7,713 bases of DNA, from contig QGVE01000124.1 of the NCBI GenBank assembly GCA_003242675.1, positions 1 to 7,713 of the forward strand, read 5' to 3'. The notes under the pieces are model-generated. The model was not told the DNA's origin, did not search any database, and worked only from the letters and a program-made list of their open reading frames with translations. This stretch comes from Bacillota bacterium. Lineage in GTDB: Bacteria; Bacillota_E; Symbiobacteriia; Symbiobacteriales; Symbiobacteriaceae. The position numbers were made by a program, and so were the translations under genes. Numbering within the stretch: position 1 is the first letter of the stretch; every line of letters begins with the position of its first letter. Of this stretch, positions 1 through 6,500 are shown one piece after another.

Positions 1-915
1 GAGGGCGAGCGGCTGTGGGGCGGGCTGGCGGATCTGAGCGGCGCGCTCCAGGTGGAGGCGGAGGCCGCCCTTCCCCCCGACCCCCACGACCCCGTCCGCG
101 CCCTGGGCGACTTCCTGGAGGGGCTCATCGGCCGGGCCGGGGCTCCGGCCTCCCGGCTCGCGGCCGTCGCGGTGGGGGTGCCGGGCATCGCCCACACCGG
201 GGGCACCGTGAGCCACGCCCCGTCCCTGGGCTGGTGGCAGGAGGTGCCCCTGAGGAGCCTGCTGCAGCAGCGGTTCGGTGTGCCGGTGGTGGTGGAAAAC
301 GACGTAAACCTGATGGCCCTGGGCGAATACTTCCAGGGGGCCGGCCAGGGGGTGGCCAACCTGGCCCTGATGCACGTGAGCGACGGCATCGGCGCCGGCA
401 TCCTGATCGGCGGCCACCTCTTCCGCGGCGCCCGCAACGCCGCCGGCGAGGTGGGCTACCTGCCCCTCGGGCCGGAAAGCCCGCGCCGGCCACAGGACTA
501 CGGGCTCTTCGAGCTTCACTACTCTTCCCGGGCCATCCGGCGCCGATTGCAGGAGGTCGCCCCGCAGGAGGCCGCAGCGGCTGGCGGCCGGCCCGTCCGG
601 CGGCTCCGGGAGGCGGCCGAGGCGGGGGCTCCCTGGGCGCAGGAGCTCTTCGCGGACGCCCTGCGCCACTGGGCCCACGCGCTGGCCAGCATCACCTGCA
701 TCCTCAACCCCGAGCTGGTGCTTCTGGCCGGGGACGCGGTGGACTGCGGGGAGCAGGGGCTGGCGGAGATCCGCCGGATCGTGACCGATCTGGTTCCGGA
801 TCCGCCCGAGATCAAGTTCGCCGCGCTGGGCGGCCGCGCCGCCCTCGCCGGCGCGATCGCCATGGCGCTCAGCCTGGCCGAGGAGACCGGCTACGGAATC
901 GAAGCAGAACCGTGA
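1..915 (+). CDS. ROK-family protein, probable sugar-responsive transcriptional regulator (5' truncated by window edge)
   Basis: The frame is open from base 1 and 304 residues are visible, so the start lies upstream. The fragment begins near the first strand of the ROK fold (LADLSGAL); the phosphate-1 loop, and any N-terminal winged-helix DNA-binding domain, would be outside the window. Visible ROK landmarks are VENDVNLMALGEY (Asp at visible residue 101, the catalytic-base position of ROK sugar kinases), the glycine-rich GIGAGILIGGHLFRGA and AGEVGYLPLGP. The histidine usual in GE(I/V)GH is a tyrosine, and the cysteine zinc motif that normally follows is missing; the stretch there is PESPRRPQDYGLFE. 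This points to a non-enzymatic repressor rather than a kinase, though the missing N-terminus would decide it. It ends 19 bases before the ABC ATPase gene on the same strand, so it may control and be co-transcribed with the cluster. Family assignment is firm; regulator versus kinase is inference. Confidence 0.85.
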   Translation, partial: EGERLWGGLADLSGALQVEAEAALPPDPHDPVRALGDFLEGLIGRAGAPASRLAAVAVGVPGIAHTGGTVSHAPSLGWWQEVPLRSLLQQRFGVPVVVENDVNLMALGEYFQGAGQGVANLALMHVSDGIGAGILIGGHLFRGARNAAGEVGYLPLGPESPRRPQDYGLFELHYSSRAIRRRLQEVAPQEAAAAGGRPVRRLREAAEAGAPWAQELFADALRHWAHALASITCILNPELVLLAGDAVDCGEQGLAEIRRIVTDLVPDPPEIKFAALGGRAALAGAIAMALSLAEETGYGIEAEP

Positions 916-934
916 ACAGGAAGGGGAGTCTGGC

Positions 935-2023
935 ATGGGCGAGGCGCAGTCCGTCACCCTGGAGCGCGTCTCGAAGAGCTTCGGGAACGGCGTGCTGACG
1001 GTGAAGGATGTCGACCTGCACATCGCCGGCGGCGAGTTCTTCACGCTGCTCGGCCCCTCGGGCTGTGGGAAGACCACGACCCTCCGCATGATCGCCGGCT
1101 TCTACTACCCGACGTCCGGCCGCATCCTGTTCGGCGACCGGGACGTGACCTACCTGCCGCCCAACCAGCGGAACATCGGCATGGTCTTCCAGAACTACGC
1201 GCTGTTCCCGCACCTCACCGTGTTTGAAAACGTCGCCTTCGGCCTGCGCGTGCGCAGGGTGCCCCGGGACGAGCTGCAGCGGCGGGTGAAGGAGGCCCTG
1301 GCCCAGGTGCGGCTGGAGGGCATGGAGAACCGGCGCATCGACCAGCTCTCCGGCGGCCAGCAGCAGCGGGTGGCCCTCGCCCGCGCCCTGGTCATCCGGC
1401 CGGCCCTGCTGCTGCTGGACGAACCCCTCTCCAACCTCGACGCCAAGCTGCGGGACGAGACCCGCACCGAGATCCGCCGGCTCCAGACCGAGTCCCGCAT
1501 CACCGCCGTCTACGTCACCCACGACCAGGCGGAGGCGATGGCGATCTCCGACCGCATCGCCGTCATGGAGGGCGGCGTGGTCCACCAGGTGGGCACGCCG
1601 CAGGAGATCTACCACCGGCCCGCGACCCGGTTCGTCGCCACCTTCATCGGCAAGTCCAACCTGCTGGAGGGGCGGCTGGTGGCGGTGGACGGGGACACCG
1701 GCGTGGTGGAGCTGCCCGGCACCGGCCGCATCCAGGTGGACCTGACCCGGCGCAACCCGCAGGTGCCGACGTCGCCGGGCAGCAAGGTCGTGCTCACCGT
1801 CCGCCCGGAGGGGCTGCAGGTGGTGGAGGAGCCCGAAGGCCCCAACATCATCCCGGGCCGGGTCGTGGCCGCGGAGTTCACCGGCGCCTACACCGAGTAC
1901 GTGGTGGCGGCCGGCCAGTCGACCTTCGTGGCCTCGGTGGCCGACCGGTACGGCGACCTGCGCCGGCCGGGTGAGCCGATCCACCTGCGCGTCCCGCCCG
2001 AGCGAGTCTACCTGGTGGAGTGA
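935..2023 (+). CDS. ABC transporter ATP-binding protein (PotA/FbpC/AfuC type)
   Basis: This is the cytoplasmic ATPase that powers the importer encoded next to it, 362 residues, the usual size for the family. All nucleotide-binding motifs are intact: Walker A GPSGCGKT (residues 40-47), Q-loop Gln86, signature LSGGQ (138-142), Walker B LLLLDE (158-163), D-loop SNLD (166-169) and switch histidine His196. Residues from about 235 to 362 form the C-terminal TOBE-like regulatory region typical of iron, spermidine/putrescine and sugar importers ([10 protein letters not shown], then [11 protein letters not shown]). The ATG at 935 has a good ribosome binding site, AGGAAGGGGAG, ending about 7 bases upstream. 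The gene overlaps the permease start, so the two are probably translationally coupled. The ATPase alone does not reveal the substrate; the fused permease next to it points to the ferric-iron/hexose-phosphate/phosphonate group. No sign of damage. Confidence 0.96.
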   Translation: MGEAQSVTLERVSKSFGNGVLTVKDVDLHIAGGEFFTLLGPSGCGKTTTLRMIAGFYYPTSGRILFGDRDVTYLPPNQRNIGMVFQNYALFPHLTVFENVAFGLRVRRVPRDELQRRVKEALAQVRLEGMENRRIDQLSGGQQQRVALARALVIRPALLLLDEPLSNLDAKLRDETRTEIRRLQTESRITAVYVTHDQAEAMAISDRIAVMEGGVVHQVGTPQEIYHRPATRFVATFIGKSNLLEGRLVAVDGDTGVVELPGTGRIQVDLTRRNPQVPTSPGSKVVLTVRPEGLQVVEEPEGPNIIPGRVVAAEFTGAYTEYVVAAGQSTFVASVADRYGDLRRPGEPIHLRVPPERVYLVE

Positions 2024-3735
2024 TGCCGGTGGCAGCCAAGTGGACGGACCGGTGGCAGCGGGTCACCGCCTCGCCGTACTTCGCGTACGTGATCGTCCTC
2101 CCCCTGGCCCTGGTGCTGTGGGGCTACGTCGTGCGGCCCATGCTGGCCACCTTCCTCGCCAGCGTCCGGGACGACGGCGGCTTCACCCTGAGGTACTACC
2201 AGGGCTTCCTGGCCCTGCGCATGACCACCCAGATGGAAGCCCTGCTCACCAGCGTCGGCATATCGGTGCTCAGCGTCATCACCTGCGCCATCGTCGGCGT
2301 CGGCATGGCCTTCCTGCTGAACCGCTACGAGTTCCCCGGGCGCCGGCTGCTGGAGAGCCTGGCCCTGGTGCCCATGGCCCTGCCGCCCCTGATCGGCGTC
2401 TACGCCTTCATGTTCCTCTACTCGTCCAGCGGCATCATCCCCCGGGCGATCAAGGTGCTGCTTGACCTGCCCCAGGTGCCCTTCGCCCTGAAGGGGCTGA
2501 CCGGCGTCCTGGTGGTGCACACCTTCACCATGTACCCCTACTTCTACACCGCGGCCGCGGCGGCCCTCGCCGGGTTCGACCCCTCCCTCGAGGAGGCGGC
2601 GCTGGGCCTGGGCGCCAAGCGCTGGCAGGTGTGGACCCGGGTGCTCCTGCCGATGCTGACGCCGGCCCTGGTGTCGGGGTCGCTGCTCACCTTCATGGTG
2701 TCGATGGCGTCCTACACCGCGCCGCTGATCTTCGGCGTGGACCGGACCATGACGATGCAGATCGCCATCGCCCGGACCAACGGCGACCTGGCCCTGGCGT
2801 CGGCCCAGTCCACCATCCTGTCGGTGGTCTCGATCGCCTTCCTGATCCTCATGCGCTGGTACCAGAACCGGCGCACCTACCGCTCGCTCTCCAAGGGCAT
2901 CTCGGTGCACCGCACCGAGGTGAAGAGCCCGGTGGGCCGCATCCTGGCGATGATCGGGGCGATCATCGGGACCGTCATCCTGGTCCTGCCGATCGTCACC
3001 CTGGCCCTGATCTCGTTCTCCAAGGACGGCACCTGGACGACGCAGGTGCTGCCGCCGAAGTACACGCTGGAGAACTACATCACCCTGTTCAGCAGCCCCC
3101 GGGCCTGGCGGCCGATCAAGAACAGCCTGCAGATGAGCGCGATCGCCACGGCCGCCTCCATCGTGCTGGGGGTGGGCGCGGCGTACGCGATCAACCGGCT
3201 GAACTTCAAGGGCAAGTCGCTGCTGGACATCGCCGTGATGATCCCCTGGGCCCTGCCCGGCACAGTCGTCGGCATCAACCTGATCGCGGCCTTCAACGAG
3301 CCCTCGGTCTTCAGCTTCGGCAAGGTGCTCGTGGGCACGTTCTGGATCCTGCCCCTGGCCTACTTCGTCCGCTTCTCGCCGCTGGTCTTCCGCTCCACCA
3401 ACGCCGCCCTCGCGCAGCTGGACCCCTCGGTGGAGGAGGCGGCGCTCAGCCTCGGGGCCACCTGGTGGTACACCTTCCGCCGGGTCACCTTCCCCCTCAT
3501 GTTCCGGGGCGTCCTGGCCGGCGCGCTGCTGGCGTTCGTGCACGGCGTGGGCGAGTTCGTGGCGTCGGTGCTCATCTACACGGTCCGCAATCAGCCGATC
3601 TCGGTGGAGATCAACAACCTCATGTACTCGTTCAAGTTCGGCACGGCGGCCGCATACGGCATGCTGCAGATCCTGCTGATCCTGCTGGTGCTCTTCATCT
3701 CCAACCGCCTGGACCAGCGGCACAACCTCGCCTAA
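2023..3735 (+). CDS. Fused double-domain ABC transporter permease (FbpB/AfuB type)
   Basis: This 570-residue membrane protein carries two complete permease domains in one chain, as in ferric-iron (FbpB/HitB/SfuB) and hexose-phosphate (AfuB) importers. About six hydrophobic segments per half are visible: roughly 22-38, 76-99, 109-133, 160-184, 216-239 and 263-279, then 307-332, 374-391, 401-425, 435-457, 497-521 and 545-560. Each half has an EAA coupling loop that would dock on the ATPase: EEAALGLGAKRW through LP (about 190-210) and EEAALSLGATWW through FP (about 471-491). The chosen ATG overlaps the ATPase stop by one base (TGATG), a typical coupled start. A GTG directly upstream at 2020 is in frame and would add one residue. 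GGTGGAG at 2014-2020 is close to the start, so re-initiation after the ATPase gene is likely. It probably forms the whole membrane channel. Substrate is not identifiable from sequence. Confidence 0.95.
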   Translation: MPVAAKWTDRWQRVTASPYFAYVIVLPLALVLWGYVVRPMLATFLASVRDDGGFTLRYYQGFLALRMTTQMEALLTSVGISVLSVITCAIVGVGMAFLLNRYEFPGRRLLESLALVPMALPPLIGVYAFMFLYSSSGIIPRAIKVLLDLPQVPFALKGLTGVLVVHTFTMYPYFYTAAAAALAGFDPSLEEAALGLGAKRWQVWTRVLLPMLTPALVSGSLLTFMVSMASYTAPLIFGVDRTMTMQIAIARTNGDLALASAQSTILSVVSIAFLILMRWYQNRRTYRSLSKGISVHRTEVKSPVGRILAMIGAIIGTVILVLPIVTLALISFSKDGTWTTQVLPPKYTLENYITLFSSPRAWRPIKNSLQMSAIATAASIVLGVGAAYAINRLNFKGKSLLDIAVMIPWALPGTVVGINLIAAFNEPSVFSFGKVLVGTFWILPLAYFVRFSPLVFRSTNAALAQLDPSVEEAALSLGATWWYTFRRVTFPLMFRGVLAGALLAFVHGVGEFVASVLIYTVRNQPISVEINNLMYSFKFGTAAAYGMLQILLILLVLFISNRLDQRHNLA

Positions 3736-3745
3736 GGAAGTGATC
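3734..3745 (+). promoter_or_regulatory. Near-complete Shine-Dalgarno sequence deciding the lyase TTG start
   Basis: AAGGAAGTGATC matches 11 of 12 bases of AAGGAGGTGATC, the full complement of the typical 16S rRNA 3' end. It begins within the permease stop codon. Its AAGGAAG core lies 8 bases before the TTG at 3749. The in-frame GTG at 3740 is part of this site and has nothing comparable upstream, which is why TTG is preferred. Confidence 0.75.
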
Positions 3746-3748
3746 ACG

Positions 3749-5380
3749 TTGACCCACCATCCGAACCCGACCGGCGCCCCATCCGGGAGTCCGGGCCGGC
3801 CCGCTGTCACCGCACCCCACGCCCCGACCCGCGCGGAGATCGCCGAGCAGGACGGCCGCTGCTTCCCCGGGCGCAGCTACGCGGAGGCGGTGCTGAGCCC
3901 CATCTACGACAGCGCGAAGCGCGAGCTGCTCCAGCCCATGATGGCGATCCACCGGGCGCACCTGGTGATGCTGGCGGAGCAGGGGCTCGTGACCCGGGAG
4001 TCGGCCCGGAAAATCCTGGCCGCGCTGGAGTCCATCGACCTCGACGCGGTAGCGGAGTCGCACTACGACGGCCGCTACGAGGACCTGTTCTTCTATGTGG
4101 AGGACCTGACGCTGAAGGCCGCCGGCGAGGAGGCGGGGAGCCTCCACATCGCCCGCAGCCGCAACGACATGGGTGTCACTATGTACCGCATGGTGCTGCG
4201 CAAGTACCTGCTGGACGCCATCGAGGCCGCACAGCTGCTGCACCGGGTGCTGCTGCGCTTCGCCGCGGAGGAGGCCGGCACGGTGATGCTCGCCCACACC
4301 CACACGCAGCAGGCGCAGCCCACGACGCTCGGCCACTGGCTCACCGCCGCGGCGGACGTGCTGGAGCGGGACATCGCCCGGCTGCAGGCCGCCTACGAGC
4401 GGGCCAACCGCTCGCCCATGGGCGCGGCGGCCCTGTCCACCTCGGGCTTCCCCATCTCCCGGGAGCGGGTGGCCGAGCTCCTGGGGTTCGCCGGGCTGGT
4501 CGAGAACAGCTACGACGCCATCGCTGCCGCCGACTACGTGGGCGAGGCGGCCGCCGCCGTGCAGCTGGCCGCCCTCAACACCGGGCGCGTGGTGCAGGAC
4601 CTGCTGCTCTGGTGTACCCAGGAGTACGGGGCCCTGCGGGTGGCGGATCCGTACGTGCAGACCAGCTCCATCATGCCGCAGAAGCGCAACCCGGTCTCGC
4701 TGGAACACGCCCGCGCCCTTCTCAGCTACACCGCCGGGCGGGCGCAGACCGTGCTGCAGATGCTCCACAACACGCCCTTCGGCGACATCGTCGACACCGA
4801 GGACGAAATGCAGCCCAACCTCTGGGCGGCTCTGTCCACCCTGCGGTCCGTGTTCCGGCTGCTGGCCAACGTGCTGGGCACCGCCGAGGTCAACCGGGAG
4901 CTCCTCCTGGAGCGGGCCCGGGCCAGCTTCGCCAACATGACCGAGCTGGCGGACCTGCTGGTGCGGGAGGCGGGGCTGCCCTTCCGCACGGCCCACCGCG
5001 TCGTGGCCGCCCTGGTGAAGGCGGCCGAGGCCCGGGGGATCCGGGACGTGCGGCAGGTGGACCCCGGCATGGTCGAGGAGGCGGCGCAGCAGGTCCTGGG
5101 GCGGCCGTTGGGCGTGCCCGCCGAGCGGCTGCGGGAGGCCCTGGACCCCGTGCACTTCGTCGCCGTCCGCACCGTGCGGGGCGGCGTGGCCCCCGCCGAG
5201 GTCCAGCGCATGCTGGCCGATCGGGAGGTGCGGGCCGCACAGATGGCGGCCTGGCTCGATGCCGCACGGGCGCAGCTCGCCGCCGCCGAAGGGCGGCTGA
5301 ACGCGGCTTGCCGGGCCCTCGCCGGGGCCCCGGAACATAGAACCGGCCAGGCGGCCGGGGGGGAGGAGATCCGGAGATGA
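3749..5380 (+). CDS. Argininosuccinate lyase-like enzyme (aspartase/fumarase superfamily), probably with an altered substrate
   Basis: Members cleave a C-N bond by beta-elimination and usually release fumarate. From the TTG start the protein has 543 residues; ordinary argininosuccinate lyase (ASL) has about 460. The core aligns with ASL: RSRND (136-140), THTQQAQP with the catalytic-type His185, SPMGAAALS, and the signature SSIMPQKRNP (306-315) with catalytic Ser306, Lys312 and Asn314. By gapless alignment from the signature, the ASL Tyr, Gln and Lys contacting the arginine part (Y323, Q328, K331 in duck delta-crystallin) become Asp346, Glu351 and Met354, so real ASL activity is doubtful. There are about 30 extra Pro/Gly/Ala-rich N-terminal residues and an Ala-rich C-terminal tail of about 45. 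The TTG follows AAGGAAG by 8 bases; an in-frame GTG at 3740 lies inside that binding site and is less likely. Position between permease and kinase suggests catabolism of the imported compound. Alternatives: a bona fide ArgH, or an EDDS-lyase-like enzyme acting on N-substituted aspartates. Confidence 0.88.
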   Translation: MTHHPNPTGAPSGSPGRPAVTAPHAPTRAEIAEQDGRCFPGRSYAEAVLSPIYDSAKRELLQPMMAIHRAHLVMLAEQGLVTRESARKILAALESIDLDAVAESHYDGRYEDLFFYVEDLTLKAAGEEAGSLHIARSRNDMGVTMYRMVLRKYLLDAIEAAQLLHRVLLRFAAEEAGTVMLAHTHTQQAQPTTLGHWLTAAADVLERDIARLQAAYERANRSPMGAAALSTSGFPISRERVAELLGFAGLVENSYDAIAAADYVGEAAAAVQLAALNTGRVVQDLLLWCTQEYGALRVADPYVQTSSIMPQKRNPVSLEHARALLSYTAGRAQTVLQMLHNTPFGDIVDTEDEMQPNLWAALSTLRSVFRLLANVLGTAEVNRELLLERARASFANMTELADLLVREAGLPFRTAHRVVAALVKAAEARGIRDVRQVDPGMVEEAAQQVLGRPLGVPAERLREALDPVHFVAVRTVRGGVAPAEVQRMLADREVRAAQMAAWLDAARAQLAAAEGRLNAACRALAGAPEHRTGQAAGGEEIRR

Positions 5381-6363
5381 CCTACTACCTTGCAGTTGAC
5401 GGCGGCGGCACCAAGTGCCTGGCGGTGCTGGTCCACGCGGAACACGGAGTCGTGGGCAGCGGCCGGTCAGGCGGCACCAACCCGCATTCGGTGGGCCGGG
5501 AGCGGGCGGCGCAGGCGCTCACCGAGGCCGTTCGGGCGGCCTGCCGGGGCCTGCCGGCGGGCGAGCGCATCCACGCCGCGGCCTTCGGGCTGGCCGGGGT
5601 GGACACCCCCGGGGCGGAGGAGGAGGCCCGCGGGCTCGTCCGCGAGGCCCTCGACGCCGCTGGGGTCTCCGTCGGAGACGTGTTCGTGGAGAACGACGGG
5701 CTGGTCGCCCTGCGCGGGGCGGCAGAGGGCGGACGGGGCCTGCTGGTGATCGGCGGCACCGGGTCTGTGGCCTGGGCCGGCGACGGGCGGCGGTTTGTGC
5801 GGGCCGGGGGCTGGGGCCACAAGGTCGGCGACCACGGCAGCGCCTACTACATCGCCCAGCTGGCGCTGGCGGCCGCATTCCGGTCCTTCGATGCCGGGGA
5901 AACGGACACACCCCTGATCCGCCACCTGTGCGCGGCCGTGCAGGCGCCGGACCTCTACCGGTTTTACGACTGGCTCTACCGACCGGACACGGTCGTCGAC
6001 TCCCTGGCCGGTCTCGCCCGGGCGGTGGACGCCGCCGCGCAGGAGGGCGACCCGGCCGCCAAGGCGGTCCTCGCCCGGGCCGGGTGGGAACTGGCCGAAT
6101 TGGCGGCCCTGGCGGCCCGGAAGGCCGGGCTGGTGGACGGCGGTTCATTCCCCGTCTTCCTCATGGGGGGCGTGCTGCAGCACTCGGCGGCCGTGCGCGC
6201 GGCGATGCTGGAGCGGCTCGCCGAGCAGGCGCCCGGCGGAGTGGTTCAGGTGCCGCGCTTTGCGCCCATCTACGGCGCCGTGATCCGCGCCATGGGCGGC
6301 CCGGAGGCCGTCGACGAAGGGCTGCGGCAGCGGCTGCTGGCCACGGACGTGCTCCTGGCGTGA
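5377..6363 (+). CDS. BadF/BadG/BcrA/BcrD-family kinase, N-acetylglucosamine kinase-like
   Basis: This 328-residue cytoplasmic protein has the ASKHA (actin/Hsp70/sugar kinase) fold of the NAGK group, which phosphorylates GlcNAc, glucosamine or MurNAc with ATP. Motifs in order: phosphate-1 DGGGTK (8-13), GLAGVD (71-76), VENDG with Asp107 at the likely catalytic-base position (104-108), phosphate-2 GGTGS (126-130), GWGHKVGDHGSA (145-156), the adenosine-site MGG (263-265), and PIYGA near the end (297-301). Length is normal and no motif is broken. The three cysteines (14, 57, 185) do not form the iron-sulfur motif of dehydratase activators in the same superfamily, so a kinase is favoured. The ATG overlaps the lyase stop (ATGA), with GGGAGGAG 8 bases upstream, so lyase and kinase are probably made together. 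A strong hairpin follows the stop. Exact sugar unknown; an amino sugar is the family default, but the lyase partner allows another hydroxylated product. Confidence 0.88.
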   Translation: MTYYLAVDGGGTKCLAVLVHAEHGVVGSGRSGGTNPHSVGRERAAQALTEAVRAACRGLPAGERIHAAAFGLAGVDTPGAEEEARGLVREALDAAGVSVGDVFVENDGLVALRGAAEGGRGLLVIGGTGSVAWAGDGRRFVRAGGWGHKVGDHGSAYYIAQLALAAAFRSFDAGETDTPLIRHLCAAVQAPDLYRFYDWLYRPDTVVDSLAGLARAVDAAAQEGDPAAKAVLARAGWELAELAALAARKAGLVDGGSFPVFLMGGVLQHSAAVRAAMLERLAEQAPGGVVQVPRFAPIYGAVIRAMGGPEAVDEGLRQRLLATDVLLA

Positions 6364-6371
6364 CGAATCCC

Positions 6372-6394
6372 CTTCAGGCGCACCGCGCCTGAGG
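6372..6394 (+). terminator. Stem-loop after the kinase gene, probable terminator or attenuator
   Basis: A 10-base-pair stem (6372-6381 with 6385-6394, one G-T pair, loop ACC) begins 9 bases after the kinase stop codon. The core GGCGC/GCGCC is perfect. Only a weak T-rich tail (TTGTGT) follows, so termination may be partial, reducing read-through into the binding-protein gene, or the stem may protect the 3' end of the upstream mRNA. The structure is seen directly; its function is inferred. Confidence 0.6.
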
Positions 6395-6500
6395 TTGTGT
6401 AGAGCAGCGTCGCACGCGAAGGGAGGTGGATCTGCCCGTACGGATCCCGTCAAGCGTGCTTATGCTGACGATCACCACACTGAAGGGGGAAAAGTGAACC
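6395..6500 (+). promoter_or_regulatory. Leader region of the solute-binding protein gene
   Basis: This non-coding stretch separates the kinase hairpin from the binding-protein gene and could hold a promoter of its own. A weak candidate -10 is TATGCT (6461-6466), without a convincing -35 at the right distance. CCGTACGG (6436-6443) is a perfect 8-base palindrome, and GGATC/GATCC at 6428-6432 and 6443-6447 form an inverted repeat; either could be an operator, but no known ROK operator is recognised. AAGGGAGGTGGATC (6419-6432) looks like a ribosome binding site but no ATG, GTG or TTG follows at normal spacing. The actual binding site of the downstream gene is AAGGGGGAAA (6483-6492). Confidence 0.3.

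Noticed and set aside
15..998. 327-codon + strand frame overlapping the ROK gene
   Set aside because: The translation is Arg/Gly/Pro-rich; the overlapping frame contains the ROK motifs and continues from upstream.
869..1984. 371-codon open frame on the - strand opposite the ABC ATPase
   Set aside because: It mirrors a complete ABC ATPase and reads as Gly/His/Asp/Leu-rich sequence without domains.
2008..3810. 600-codon open frame on the - strand opposite the permease
   Set aside because: It is antisense to a clearly conserved permease, its translation is low-complexity His/Gln/Gly/Asp/Arg-rich with no recognisable motif, and long antisense frames are expected at this GC content.
3695..5338. 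547-codon open frame on the - strand opposite the lyase
   Set aside because: Same compositional artefact; the + strand frame carries the fumarate lyase signature and all family motifs.
5377..6363. Dehydratase-activator (BadF/HgdC-like) interpretation of the kinase
   Set aside because: The cysteines needed for the bridging iron-sulfur cluster are absent and no dehydratase subunits are nearby.
6385..6432. T-box or other riboswitch in the leader, suggested by ACCGCG and GGGAGGTGG
   Set aside because: The elements are in the wrong order and do not form the T-box antiterminator consensus; no other riboswitch core is recognisable.
6426..6497. Small open frame from GTG at 6426 (23 codons), or from ATG at 6462, as a leader peptide before the binding-protein gene
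   Set aside because: The GTG lies inside the Shine-Dalgarno-like sequence itself and the ATG has no ribosome site; no runs of one amino acid or attenuator structure follow.
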